Origin: FEN-1350 sp964386005
Lineage (GTDB): Bacteria > Planctomycetota > Phycisphaerae > Sedimentisphaerales > Anaerohalosphaeraceae
NCBI GenBank assembly: GCA_964386005.1
Contig: CAYLSB010000001.1
Coordinates: 1 to 64,000 of the forward strand
DNA length: 64,000 nucleotides
Reading direction: 5' to 3'
In this document: positions 35,686 to 44,537 of the stretch, piece by piece
Layout of the letters: each line of letters begins with the position of its first letter
Numbering within the stretch: the first letter of the stretch is position 1
Translations under genes and position numbers: made by a program
Notes under the pieces: generated by a model
Databases searched by the model: none
The model's input: only the letters and a program-made list of their open reading frames with translations
What the model was told of the DNA's origin: nothing

Positions 35686-36237
35686 TCGATTGTTTCAATT
35701 GGACTGTTCGCCAAATAACCCATCGAATGGGATCCAATACCCGATGAAATCCATCGCAGGATATAAATATAATAGAGGACATATAATGTACAATAATTGG
35801 ATTCCGGTTTTCTGTCCCTATAAGTGAGCAACAAAAAGGCGACGAACGCTTTCATGTTTAAGTATATATAGACCTTCTATAATTATATAATGCATAAATT
35901 ATTCCTGAAAATAATGAGCATTTCTTCAATGCGTTTTCAATAAATCGTTATAATTTGGCGAGACGATTTCGCATGGACCGATAATGTTTATTATACAGTT
36001 AGTCGGTCGATATAAGCCACATTATGAGTTGATATCCAATGTCTCTATCAAAAGTTTCATTCCAAATACCCATATACAAATGGATTCCTACAGCAACCAG
36101 CCCAATACTTTTTCTGGACGGTTTAAGATAGAGCATGTGGGGAACTTGGATATAGTTGTTGACTTGGATTCAGCAAGGATGATATAATTTCGTTTCTAAA
36201 TTCGGGGGGGATAACCTGAAAACCGAAAGGCGATACC

Positions 36238-37152
36238 ATGGACAGAAGGGCGTTTTTGGCAAGCGGGATCCTGACCGGGGCCGCAATGGGAATCGGTGAC
36301 ACCTTCGCCCAGTCGGCCAGATCCAACGCCGCGAAATTTAATTTGCGTTATGCGCCTCAGATGAATTCCTTCAAAAACCACGCCGGTCCGGACACCGTAG
36401 ATCAGATACGATTTCTCGCCGATGAAGGTTTCACCGCCGCATTTGATCTGGGAATCGGACGTCGATCCGCTGACGAACAAAACAAAATCATCGCCGAGAT
36501 GGATAAGCACGGCATGGTACTGGGGCCGATCAGTGTGCCCGGCGGATTGGGAATTAAGGCATTTGTCGAAACCGATAAGGAAATCCGCGAAACGCTCAAG
36601 ACCAAGATGAAAGACGCCGTCGAGGCCGCCAAACGCATCCATGCCAAGTGGCTGTTGGCGGTGCCGGGCAATTACAGTCAGGGTGTGGAGTGGGACTACC
36701 AGACCGCCAATGTCATCGACAACCTGCGGGCCTGCTGCGAAGTACTGGAACCATCGGGTGTAGTGATGGTATTGGAGCCGCTCAATTGGTATGCCAATCA
36801 CCCCGGCTTGTTTCTGACCAAGATCCCCCAGGCCTATATGATCTGCCGAGCCGTTAACAGTCCCTCCTGTAAGATCGTCAACGACCTTTATCACCAGCAG
36901 ATCACTGAGGGCAACCTGATCCCGAATATCGACCGGGCCTGGAGCGAGATCGCGGCATTTCACATCGGCGACAATCCCGGCCGCAAAGAACCCGGTACCG
37001 GCGAGATCAATTACCTCAATGTTTTCCGCCATATTTACACAAAGGGCTATCAGGGCACGCTTTGCTGCGAGCACGGTTTCAGCAAACCCGGCAAGGAAGG
37101 CGAACGGGCCATGATCGAGGCCTACAGGGCGGTTGATAATTTTGAAATATAA
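36238..37152 (+). CDS. Tat-exported TIM-barrel sugar isomerase/epimerase, hydroxypyruvate-isomerase-like
   Basis: The 304-residue product starts MDRRAFLASGILTGAAMG, a twin-arginine signal ending near AQS. The AP-endonuclease-2-type TIM barrel shows NLRYAPQMNSFKN, GFTAAFDLGI, VMVLEPLNW (metal-binding Glu), NDLYHQQI, AFHIGDNPGRKEPGTGEINY (the signature of hydroxypyruvate-isomerase-like proteins) and LCCEHGFSKPG. These metal-dependent enzymes isomerise or epimerise small sugars or acids. It opens a plus-strand cluster with DUF1080 and Gfo/Idh genes, so it may act on oxidised sugars in the periplasm. Confidence 0.87.
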   Translation: MDRRAFLASGILTGAAMGIGDTFAQSARSNAAKFNLRYAPQMNSFKNHAGPDTVDQIRFLADEGFTAAFDLGIGRRSADEQNKIIAEMDKHGMVLGPISVPGGLGIKAFVETDKEIRETLKTKMKDAVEAAKRIHAKWLLAVPGNYSQGVEWDYQTANVIDNLRACCEVLEPSGVVMVLEPLNWYANHPGLFLTKIPQAYMICRAVNSPSCKIVNDLYHQQITEGNLIPNIDRAWSEIAAFHIGDNPGRKEPGTGEINYLNVFRHIYTKGYQGTLCCEHGFSKPGKEGERAMIEAYRAVDNFEI

Positions 37153-37215
37153 TCGGGCAGATCGGCAAAGGGCTGATCGTCTATTAAGGTTGGCGATACA
37201 AAAACGGAGCGGAGA

Positions 37216-37854
37216 ATGAAGACGCAAAACGGACGGTGGATGTTATCGATGCTGGTGGCGATCGTTGTAATAACAGCCGGTTGCCAGAGCCAGAAAATCT
37301 ATCTCTACAATGGAAAAGACCTGACCGGACTTAAGCCCTACCCGCCTGACGCGGGGCATTGGATGGCCAAGGGTAACATTCTGACCACAACCGGAAAGCC
37401 CAACGGTTATATACGCACGGAAAAAGTGTATCAGGATTTCAAGCTGCATGTCGAATGGAGATGGCCCGCCGAACCGTCCAACAGCGGCGTCTTTCTTTTC
37501 ATTAACGGTGAGGATACCACCTTCCCACGGTGCATCGAAGCCCAGCTCAAGCATCAAAGCGCCGGAGATTTCGTAATCATGAACCATTCGGGCGCAACGG
37601 TCAAGGGTGTTCGCCACGAAGACACCTCCAAGCAATTCATCGGCGTCAAGAAGTTCCAGGATACTTCGGAGAAACCCGCCGGTGAATGGAACACGTACGA
37701 GATTCTCTGCAAGGGCGATACGATTCAATTATTTGTCAACGGTGTACTGCAGAATCGGGCCGAAAAGACCACAGAGTCCTCCGGCTATATCGGCCTGCAA
37801 AGCGAAGGCGGACCGATCGAGTTTCGTAACGTTTATATCGAACCGCTGAAATAA
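37216..37854 (+). CDS. DUF1080 (3-keto-disaccharide hydrolase-type) lipoprotein
   Basis: The 212-residue product has a lipobox (VITAGC, Cys near residue 23). A LamG-like DUF1080 jelly roll follows with YNGKDLTGLKPYP, ILTTTGKPNGYIRTEK, the family core FKLHVEWRWPAEPSNSGVFL, CIEAQLKHQSAGDF, GEWNTYEILCKGDTIQLFVNGV and YIGLQSEGGPIEFRNVYIEP. Some members cleave 3-keto-glycosides made by Gfo/Idh-type oxidoreductases. Here three such oxidoreductase genes follow directly. It is probably anchored in the periplasm and works with them. Confidence 0.92.
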   Translation: MKTQNGRWMLSMLVAIVVITAGCQSQKIYLYNGKDLTGLKPYPPDAGHWMAKGNILTTTGKPNGYIRTEKVYQDFKLHVEWRWPAEPSNSGVFLFINGEDTTFPRCIEAQLKHQSAGDFVIMNHSGATVKGVRHEDTSKQFIGVKKFQDTSEKPAGEWNTYEILCKGDTIQLFVNGVLQNRAEKTTESSGYIGLQSEGGPIEFRNVYIEPLK

Positions 37855-37892
37855 TTCTGCAACTTCATTGTAATTCGGGAGGTTATCCGGGA

Positions 37893-39167
37893 ATGAAAAG
37901 TGCGACAAGTACGATAGCTGCCATATCCAAAGGCGTCTTTGCGGCCGGATCGGATACGATCAAGGTCGGATTGATCGGCTGCGGCAACCGGGGTACGGGC
38001 GCGGCGAAAAACTGCGTCGAATCGTCGTCGAACGTTGAAGTCGTCGCGATGGGCGATGTCTTCGCCGACAAGGTCGAGCAATCGCTGAAGATCCTCAAGA
38101 CCAACGACGCCGGCGACAAGAGCGAATGGAGCAGCACCAATCCTTGGAAAGACGCCGACAAGGTCAAGGTGACAAAGGAATGTTGTTTTTCCGGATTCGA
38201 TGCGTATAAAAAAGTGATTGATGTTCCCGGCGTTAACCTGATAATCCTGGCAGCGCCGCCTCAGTTTCGGCCGGCCCACCTGAAAGCCGCCATCGAGGCC
38301 GGGAAAAACGTCTTCATGGAGAAACCCGTCGCGGTCGATCCCGTGGGAATCCGCTCGGTAATCGCCTCGTCAGAGTTGGCCTCGCAAAAGGGACTGGCAA
38401 TCGTCGCCGGAACCCAGCGTCGTCATCAACCCAGCTACATTGAAATGATGAAACGCGTCCATGCCGGTGACATCGGCGCCTTGCTCGGCGGAGAGTGTTA
38501 CTGGAACATGGGCTGCGTACGGCAATGGCATTTCTTTAATCCGCGACAGCCGGGCTGGACGGATATGGAATGGATGCTCCGAAACTGGTATTATTTCACC
38601 TGGCTGTCCGGCGATCATATCGTCGAGCAGCATGTTCACAATATCGATGTGATCAATTGGGCTATGCGGGCCCACCCTGTCAGCGCCTATGCGATGGGTG
38701 GAAGACAGTGGAGAGTCGAGCCGGAGTTCGGCAACATCTTCGACCACTTCATCGTCGAATTCACCTATCCCAACGGCGCGCGGGTCCTGAGCATGGCACG
38801 TCAGATCAACAACTGTACCGACCGCGTGGGCGAGCGGATCGTCGGGGCAACCGGGCACGCGATGGATGGCCGGATCGACGGGTTAAAACCCTACGAACAC
38901 AGGGGCCAGTCGCTCAGCCCGTATGTGATTGAGCATGCCGACCTGATCGCCGGCATCCGTGCGGGCAGGCCCCTCAACGAGGGCACACAGGTTGCCGAGA
39001 GCACAATGACCGCAATCCTGGGTCGCATGAGCGCCTATACCGGCCGGGAGATCAAGTGGGATTGGGCGATGAAGGCATCCAAGCTGGACCTGACTCCGGC
39101 CGAATTCAAAATGGGACCGATGAAAGTCGCGCCGCCGGCGATGCCCGGCCAGACCCAATTGGTGTGA
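37893..39167 (+). CDS. Gfo/Idh/MocA oxidoreductase with an N-terminally shortened Tat signal
   Basis: The 424-residue product has the NAD(P) Rossmann motif KVGLIGCGNRGTGAA, the substrate-side EKPVAVDP (catalytic-region Lys), GTQRRHQ and HIVEQHVHNIDVINW. It is a close paralogue of the products of 39229-40500 and 41554-42831. Those begin with SRRDFMK or SRRDFLK Tat signals. This one begins MKSATSTIAAISKGVFAAGS, as if translation started at the Met inside the ancestral signal. The in-frame codons upstream contain no arginine pair. It may therefore be cytoplasmic, unlike its paralogues. GGGAGG lies slightly far upstream of the start. Confidence 0.9.
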   Translation: MKSATSTIAAISKGVFAAGSDTIKVGLIGCGNRGTGAAKNCVESSSNVEVVAMGDVFADKVEQSLKILKTNDAGDKSEWSSTNPWKDADKVKVTKECCFSGFDAYKKVIDVPGVNLIILAAPPQFRPAHLKAAIEAGKNVFMEKPVAVDPVGIRSVIASSELASQKGLAIVAGTQRRHQPSYIEMMKRVHAGDIGALLGGECYWNMGCVRQWHFFNPRQPGWTDMEWMLRNWYYFTWLSGDHIVEQHVHNIDVINWAMRAHPVSAYAMGGRQWRVEPEFGNIFDHFIVEFTYPNGARVLSMARQINNCTDRVGERIVGATGHAMDGRIDGLKPYEHRGQSLSPYVIEHADLIAGIRAGRPLNEGTQVAESTMTAILGRMSAYTGREIKWDWAMKASKLDLTPAEFKMGPMKVAPPAMPGQTQLV

Positions 39168-39228
39168 AATAAACTCGAATCGCAAAACGATTATCCTTCC
39201 ACAGGATCAACGAATACGAAAGGGCATA

Positions 39229-40500
39229 ATGGTGAAAATGACAGGACTTTCCCGACGCGATTTTATGAAGACCACGGCCGTATCCGTCGCGGCCGTGTCG
39301 ATGGGTGCAAGCGTATTTGCCGCCGGCTCCGAGAAACTCAGAGTCGGTCTTATCGGTTGCGGAGGTCGCGGCAGCGGCGCCGCGGCCGATTGTCTCGACG
39401 CCGATCCCGCTGTGGAGATCGTTGCGATGGGCGATCTATTCAAGGATCGTCTCGATGGCACGCTCAACGGCCTTAAAGGCAAATATGGCGATCGTATCAA
39501 AGCCAGCCCCGGTACCTGTTTCGTCGGTTTTGACGCCTACAGGCAAGTCATCGCCGGGGGGATCGACATGATCATCGAGGCCTGCCCGCCGCACTTCCGT
39601 GCTGCGCACCTCAAGGCCGCCATCGAAGCCGGCAAGCATGTCTTCATGGAAAAGCCCGGCGGCGTCGATCCGCAACAGATCAAGTCTCTCATCACTTCAT
39701 CGGAATTGGCCGCAAAGAAAGGTCTGGGCATTGTCGTCGGCACGCAGCGCCGCCATCAGGCCAGTTATCTCGATATCGTCAAGCGGGTTCAGGATGGAGC
39801 CATCGGCGAAATCCGCGCCGCCCAGTGCTACTGGAACGGCGGCGATATGCTGGGTTACTGGAAGTGGTGGGATCAGGACAAAATGTCCGAGATGGAATGG
39901 CAGTGCCGTAGCTGGCCGTGGTTCGTCTGGACCAGCGGCGACCATATTGTCGAACAGCATGTCCACAATCTCGATATCGTCAACTGGGTCCTCGGAAGCC
40001 ATCCCGTTTCGGCGATGGGTATGGGCGGCCGGGCCGTCCGTACGCTCGGCAACATCTGGGATCACTTCGCCGTCGAGTACCAGTATCCAAACGGCGTTCG
40101 CGTCCTGGGCATGGCCCGACAGATCAATGGTTGTGCCGATCGTATTTCTGAGCATTTTGTAGGTACAACAGGAACATCCTATACCGACATCGGCGGCGTG
40201 GGGCGCATCGAAGGACAGAAGCCCTATCAATTCAAGGGTGACAATCCCAACCCCTATGTCCAGGAGCACAAGGACCTTATCCGGAGCATCCGCGACGGCA
40301 AGCCACTCAACGAGGCCAAGGGACTGGCCGAGAGCACGATGACCGCGATCCTCGGCCGCATGAGCGCTTATACCGGCCGCGAAATCAAATGGGATTGGGC
40401 CATGAACGCCTCGAAGCTCGATCTGTCTCCGGCTGAATACGAATGGGGACCCATGCCGGTCGAACCCGTTGCGGTACCGGGCGTTACCAAACTAATATAA
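39229..40500 (+). CDS. Tat-exported Gfo/Idh/MocA oxidoreductase
   Basis: The 423-residue product has a complete twin-arginine signal (LSRRDFMKTTAVSVAAVSMG, cut near FAA-GS), so it is folded with its cofactor before export. Motifs are RVGLIGCGGRGSGAA, the cofactor-region EKPGGVDP, GTQRRHQASYL, HIVEQHVHNLDIVNW and the family end ILGRMSAYTGREIKWDW. The family oxidises or reduces hydroxyls of sugars and cyclitols with a tightly bound NAD(P). Its substrate is unknown. It is the nearest relative of the upstream gene and probably arose by tandem duplication. Confidence 0.93.
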   Translation: MVKMTGLSRRDFMKTTAVSVAAVSMGASVFAAGSEKLRVGLIGCGGRGSGAAADCLDADPAVEIVAMGDLFKDRLDGTLNGLKGKYGDRIKASPGTCFVGFDAYRQVIAGGIDMIIEACPPHFRAAHLKAAIEAGKHVFMEKPGGVDPQQIKSLITSSELAAKKGLGIVVGTQRRHQASYLDIVKRVQDGAIGEIRAAQCYWNGGDMLGYWKWWDQDKMSEMEWQCRSWPWFVWTSGDHIVEQHVHNLDIVNWVLGSHPVSAMGMGGRAVRTLGNIWDHFAVEYQYPNGVRVLGMARQINGCADRISEHFVGTTGTSYTDIGGVGRIEGQKPYQFKGDNPNPYVQEHKDLIRSIRDGKPLNEAKGLAESTMTAILGRMSAYTGREIKWDWAMNASKLDLSPAEYEWGPMPVEPVAVPGVTKLI

Positions 40501-40537
40501 TATTATGTATCGTATAACACTACTTTCGGAGTACAAT

Positions 40538-41443
40538 ATGGATCGAAGAGAATTATTCAAAGCTGCGGCGGCCGTGTCCGTGGTTGGCGCTCTGGGCAGT
40601 TGGAGCTCGACAGCCAAATCGCAGCAGGTGGAAAAGAAACCGGCTGTCTTGAAAATCAGCAGCCAGGATGGACGCATCCCCGGAAAGAGTCTTCGGGAAA
40701 AAGTCGAAAAGCTCGAAAAGTGGGGCGGCTGCGGCCTGGAAGTCGGCGGGGGCGGTCTTGCCGGCCGAGTCAAAGAAATTCAGGAAGCCATCAAGGGAAC
40801 CGGCGTCAAGGTCAGTGCGATCTGTGCGGGTTATTCGGGCGCTCCGATTTCGCACGATCCCGAAGAACGCAAGAAGGCCGTGGCTTCCATCAAGGAACTT
40901 CTCAAGTCCGCCGGCGAACTGGAATCGACCGGTCTGATCGTCGTGCCGGCGTTTAACAACCAGACGACGCTGGACAATAAAGAGGGTCGCCGAATTCTTG
41001 TGGAGATGATGCCGGAACTGGGCGAGGTCGCGGTACAGTGCAAGACCCGGATCCTGCTGGAGCCGCTCAATCGCGGTGAGGCCTTTTTCCTGCGTCAACT
41101 GGCCGATGCGGCGGCGATCTGTCGCGACATCAACCACCCCGGCGTGTGCATGATGGGCGATTTCTACCACATGTCCCGCGAAGAAACCAGCGATTGCGGC
41201 GCGTTCCTGTCCGCCGGCAAATACCTGCATCATGTCCACCTGGCCAGTTGGAAGCGAAATCTTCCGGGACAGGACGAACGAAGCTTTGTCGATGGCTTCC
41301 GGGGCCTGAAGATGATCGGTTATCAGGATTACTGCTCTCTGGAATGTGGCTGTGTCGGCAATCCGGAAGTGGAAGTTCCCAAGTCCTTCGAGTTCCTGCG
41401 AAAACAGTGGGACGAAGCGACGATCTCAATCGACATCGGGTAA
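40538..41443 (+). CDS. Tat-exported TIM-barrel sugar isomerase/epimerase-like protein
   Basis: The ATG at 40538 (CGGAG seven bases upstream) gives 301 residues with a twin-arginine start MDRRELFKAAAAVSVVGALG. The xylose-isomerase-like barrel shows GCGLEVGGGGLAG, VSAICAGYSG, LIVVPAFNNQ, RILLEPLNRGE (metal Glu), VCMMGDFYHM (metal Asp), HVHLASWKRN and CSLECGCVGN. It lies between two Gfo/Idh genes and is probably in the same transcript as 37893-42831. A role with oxidised sugars in the periplasm is inferred from context only. Confidence 0.87.
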   Translation: MDRRELFKAAAAVSVVGALGSWSSTAKSQQVEKKPAVLKISSQDGRIPGKSLREKVEKLEKWGGCGLEVGGGGLAGRVKEIQEAIKGTGVKVSAICAGYSGAPISHDPEERKKAVASIKELLKSAGELESTGLIVVPAFNNQTTLDNKEGRRILVEMMPELGEVAVQCKTRILLEPLNRGEAFFLRQLADAAAICRDINHPGVCMMGDFYHMSREETSDCGAFLSAGKYLHHVHLASWKRNLPGQDERSFVDGFRGLKMIGYQDYCSLECGCVGNPEVEVPKSFEFLRKQWDEATISIDIG

Positions 41444-41449
41444 TTGTAG

Positions 41450-41468
41450 GGGCGAACGGCGTTCGCCC
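41450..41468. repeat. Perfect hairpin of dispersed-repeat type
   Basis: GGGCGAAC-GGC-GTTCGCCC is a perfect 8-bp stem with a 3-base loop, seven bases after the stop at 41443. The surrounding GTAGGGGCGAACGGCGTTCG recalls a small palindromic repeat I have seen dispersed in many bacterial genomes. There is no T tract, so it is more a repeat or mRNA stabiliser than a terminator. Confidence 0.65.
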
Positions 41469-41553
41469 TTCTGTGGCTTGGCGGCTTGGCGTGAGGATTC
41501 AATCGACAAATGACAAATACAAACAGCAAACGATTTTTTTGAAGGAGTTATTG

Positions 41554-42831
41554 ATGGAAACGAACGGTACGATTTTGAATGTGTCGCGGCGGGATTTCCT
41601 GAAGGTCTCGGCGGCGTCGATGGCGGCCTTGTCCGTCAATCCGGCGGGACTGTATGCCGCCGGCGATGATGAGATCAAGGTCGGTGTGATCGGCTGTGGC
41701 GGACGCGGCAGCGGCGCGCTGGAAAACTTTATCGAAGGCGCCAAGATGGCCGGCGTCAAGGTCAAGGTCGTCGCCCTGGCCGATCCCCAGAAGGATCGTG
41801 TTGAAGGCCAAGCCAGAAAGTATGGCGTGCCGATGGAAATGGCCTCCTCGGCCTTTGATGGATATAAGAAGGTCGTTTCCAGCGATGCGCAGTACGTCAT
41901 TCTGGGAACCAGCCCGAATTTCCGCCCCGTACATCTGGAGGCGGCGATCAACGCGGACAAGCATGTGTTCATGGAAAAACCCGTAGCGGTCGATCCCCCG
42001 GGTTGCCGTCGGATCATCGCCGCCGGCGAGAAAGCCAAGGAAAAGAAACTCGGCATCGTGGCCGGAACCCAGCGACGGCACGAAAAAAGTTATCGTGAAG
42101 CCGCCGCCGCTATCGAACAGGGCGCCATCGGCAAAATCATGGGCGGCCGCGTGTGGTGGTGCGGAGGAGCGCTATGGAAAACCGATCGAAGGCCCGGTGA
42201 GAGCGACGCCATGTACATGGTCCGTAACTGGGTCAGCTTTACCGAGATGAGCGGTGACCACATCGTTGAGCAGCATGTTCATAACCTCGACGTAGCCAAC
42301 TGGTTTATCGGCCGTACGCCCAGGCAGGCCCTCGGCTTCGGCGGTCGCGCCCGCCGTAAAACCGGAAATCAGTTCGATTTCTTCAGTATTGATTTCGATT
42401 ACGGTGATGACCTGACGATCCACAGCATGTGCCGCCAGATTAACGGCACGCATGGTCCGGTCTCGGAAGCCCTCGTCGGCACCAATGGCACAACCTCCGG
42501 CGGCAGTTTCAAGATGACCAACAAGAAAGAAATCACCATTCCGAAGTTCCCGGAGGGAAATCCGTACGTGATCGAGCATTTCGATCTGATCACCAGCATT
42601 CGTGAAGGCAAGCCCCTCAACGAGGCAAAGGATGTGGCCGAATCGACACTGACGGCGATCATGGGCCGCATTTCCGCGTACACCGGCCAATATGTTCGAT
42701 GGTCAGATTTGATGACGAATCAGAACTCCCCTTACTACAACCTCACGCTTTCGCCCGCTGCGGAAGACTTCGAGAAGGGCGATGTGAAAGCCCCCGCCGA
42801 CGACGTCCCCGCCGTTCCCGGCAGGGATTGA
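41554..42831 (+). CDS. Tat-exported Gfo/Idh/MocA oxidoreductase, third paralogue
   Basis: The ATG at 41554 with GAAGGAG upstream gives 425 residues; the open frame extending back to 41146 overlaps the TIM-barrel gene and is not coding. A twin-arginine signal VSRRDFLKVSAASMAALSV is followed by KVGVIGCGGRGSGA, FMEKPVAVDPPG, GTQRRHEKSY, HIVEQHVHNLDVANW and MGRISAYTGQYVRWSD. It is more diverged than the other two. It ends the cluster and is followed by a strong terminator. Confidence 0.93.
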   Translation: METNGTILNVSRRDFLKVSAASMAALSVNPAGLYAAGDDEIKVGVIGCGGRGSGALENFIEGAKMAGVKVKVVALADPQKDRVEGQARKYGVPMEMASSAFDGYKKVVSSDAQYVILGTSPNFRPVHLEAAINADKHVFMEKPVAVDPPGCRRIIAAGEKAKEKKLGIVAGTQRRHEKSYREAAAAIEQGAIGKIMGGRVWWCGGALWKTDRRPGESDAMYMVRNWVSFTEMSGDHIVEQHVHNLDVANWFIGRTPRQALGFGGRARRKTGNQFDFFSIDFDYGDDLTIHSMCRQINGTHGPVSEALVGTNGTTSGGSFKMTNKKEITIPKFPEGNPYVIEHFDLITSIREGKPLNEAKDVAESTLTAIMGRISAYTGQYVRWSDLMTNQNSPYYNLTLSPAAEDFEKGDVKAPADDVPAVPGRD

Positions 42832-42869
42832 TCGCCGATTTTTTACCTGGATCACGATGACGTATCCAA

Positions 42870-42899
42870 CCCCGTCCGGAATCGCCGGGCGGGGTTTTT
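42870..42899 (+). terminator. Rho-independent terminator of the sugar-oxidation cluster
   Basis: CCCCGTCCGG / CCGGGCGGGG forms a 10-bp stem with one G-T wobble and a 5-base loop, followed by TTTTT. It lies 39 bases after the stop at 42831, just ahead of the cimA-like promoter. Confidence 0.95.
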
Positions 42900-42901
42900 C
42901 T

Positions 42902-42930
42902 TTGCGTTTAGCAGCTACAATAAGTATAGT
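42902..42930 (+). promoter_or_regulatory. Candidate promoter of the citramalate synthase gene
   Basis: TTGCGT at 42902-42907 and TATAGT at 42925-42930 are separated by 17 bases, directly after the upstream terminator. Transcription would begin about 17 bases before the ATG at 42954, leaving almost no leader and no clear Shine-Dalgarno. An alternative start at 42966 would have a slightly better upstream sequence. Confidence 0.45.
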
Positions 42931-42953
42931 GTTGGTTTCTACAATCACACGAA

Positions 42954-44537
42954 ATGGATGTAACGATGGATAAGGTATTCGTTTACGATACAACGCTTCG
43001 CGACGGCATGCAGGCCGAAGGGATCAGTTTCTCCCTGGCTGACAAGCTCCTTATCGCCCGGCGCCTCGATGATCACGGTATTGATTACATCGAGGGGGGG
43101 TACGCGGTCTCGAACGCCAAGGAGATGGAGTTCTTTCACCAGATCGCCGAATCGGGCCTCAAGCATGCGCGGATCGTCGCCTTCGGCAACACCCGCCGGG
43201 CCGATCTGACCGTTCAGGATGATCCGTCGCTGGCGGCGATTCTGGAATGCCAAGCGCCCGCGGCGACCCTGGTCGGCAAAACCTGGGACCTGCATGTGAC
43301 CGAAGTGCTTCATTGCTCGCTGGATGAAAACATAACATTGTGTGCCGAATCTGTCGCCTATCTGAAGAAAAAAGGTCTCGAAGTCATCTTCGACGCGGAA
43401 CATTTCTTCGACGGATACAAACGGAATCCAAGCTATGCGCTCAACGTAATCGCCGCCGCCGCCGAAGCCGGCGCCGATGTCGTCGCCCTCTGCGAAACCA
43501 ACGGCGGTTGTCTGCCGCAGGAGGTGTATGAGATCACCTCCTCCGTACGAAAAGCCCTCCCGGGAACCGTTCTCGGAATCCACTGCCACAACGACAGCGA
43601 ATGCGCCGTCGCCAATTCCCTGTCGGCCGTATTCGCCGGCGCTCGCCAGGTACAGGGAACCATCAACGGCATCGGCGAACGAACGGGAAACGCCAACCTC
43701 TGCTCGATCCTCCCCAATCTGGAACTCAAGGCCGGGTACAAAACTATCGGCCCGGAAAAACTGGCACGGTTGACGGAACTGTCCCGTTTTGTTTTTGAAG
43801 TGGCCAACGTCGCTCCGATAACAAATCTTCCCTTCGTCGGTTCCAGCGCCTTCGCGCACAAGGCCGGCCTGCACGTCAACGCCCTTCGAAAAAACAAGGC
43901 CACCTACGAACACATCGATCCGGAGGCCGTGGGAAATGAACGTCGCTTTTTGATCTCCGAATTGTCCGGCCAATCGAATGTACTGGCCAAACTCGAACGG
44001 TATCAGCTGGCCGAAGACAAAAAACTCGCCAAAACGATTTTGAAAAAAGTCCAGGACCTGGAAAACGAGGGCTATCAGTTCGAGGCCGCCGAAGGCAGTT
44101 TCGATCTGCTCGTCAAAAAGGCCCTCGGAACCTATCGCCCGGGCTTCGAGCTGGAAAAGTATCATGTCAACGTCGAACGCAACGGGGATGGCCGGATCGT
44201 TACCGAGGCCACGGTGAAACTTCGTGTCGGCGACAGGACTGAACATGTCGTCAGCGAAGGCGACGGCCCCGTCAACGCCCTCGATGGCGCCCTGCGAAAA
44301 TCCCTCGAAGGTTTCTACCCCAATCTGCGCGACATGCACCTGATCGATTACAAAGTCCGTGTGGTCAACGCCCGCGAGGGTACGGCCGCCCGGGTTCGCG
44401 TCATCATCGAATCCAGCGATAAGGACGGCATGTTCGGTACCGTGGGTGTGTCGGAAAACGTCATCGACGCAAGCTGGAAGGCCCTCGTGGACAGCGTCGA
44501 ATACAAACTCCTCAAGGATGCCGACGGAAAATCCTGA
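42954..44537 (+). CDS. cimA: Citramalate synthase/isopropylmalate synthase-family enzyme
   Basis: The 527-residue product has the HMGL-like barrel with DTTLRDGMQAEGISFS near the N terminus (metal- and keto-acid-binding). It also has VIFDAEHFFDGY, ALCETNGGCLPQE, HCHNDSECAVANS (metal histidines), and FVGSSAFAHKAGLHV. The C-terminal LeuA_dimer allosteric domain ends RVIIESSDKDGMFGTVGVSENVIDASW. The DAEHFFDGYK and CETNGG forms are typical of the CimA type, which condenses pyruvate and acetyl-CoA to (R)-citramalate for isoleucine. A homocitrate- or isopropylmalate-type specificity cannot be fully excluded. It stands alone; no leuC/D/B follow. Confidence 0.88.
   Translation: MDVTMDKVFVYDTTLRDGMQAEGISFSLADKLLIARRLDDHGIDYIEGGYAVSNAKEMEFFHQIAESGLKHARIVAFGNTRRADLTVQDDPSLAAILECQAPAATLVGKTWDLHVTEVLHCSLDENITLCAESVAYLKKKGLEVIFDAEHFFDGYKRNPSYALNVIAAAAEAGADVVALCETNGGCLPQEVYEITSSVRKALPGTVLGIHCHNDSECAVANSLSAVFAGARQVQGTINGIGERTGNANLCSILPNLELKAGYKTIGPEKLARLTELSRFVFEVANVAPITNLPFVGSSAFAHKAGLHVNALRKNKATYEHIDPEAVGNERRFLISELSGQSNVLAKLERYQLAEDKKLAKTILKKVQDLENEGYQFEAAEGSFDLLVKKALGTYRPGFELEKYHVNVERNGDGRIVTEATVKLRVGDRTEHVVSEGDGPVNALDGALRKSLEGFYPNLRDMHLIDYKVRVVNAREGTAARVRVIIESSDKDGMFGTVGVSENVIDASWKALVDSVEYKLLKDADGKS

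Larger units (their letters stand above)
35485..36237. other. A+T-rich 753-bp intergenic region with two parS sites
   Basis: This is the longest gene-free stretch of the window and one of the most A+T-rich. It separates divergent parB and the TIM-barrel gene at 36238. It holds both parS-like 16-mers. I looked for TTATNCACA-type DnaA boxes and saw no convincing cluster, so it is not called an origin. The last 20 bases before 36238 carry the downstream ribosome-binding site (GAAAGGCG). Confidence 0.6.

Noticed and set aside
35485..36237. Chromosomal replication origin
   Set aside because: A+T-rich with parS, but no convincing cluster of DnaA boxes and no dnaA or dnaN; the evidence supports only a partition locus.
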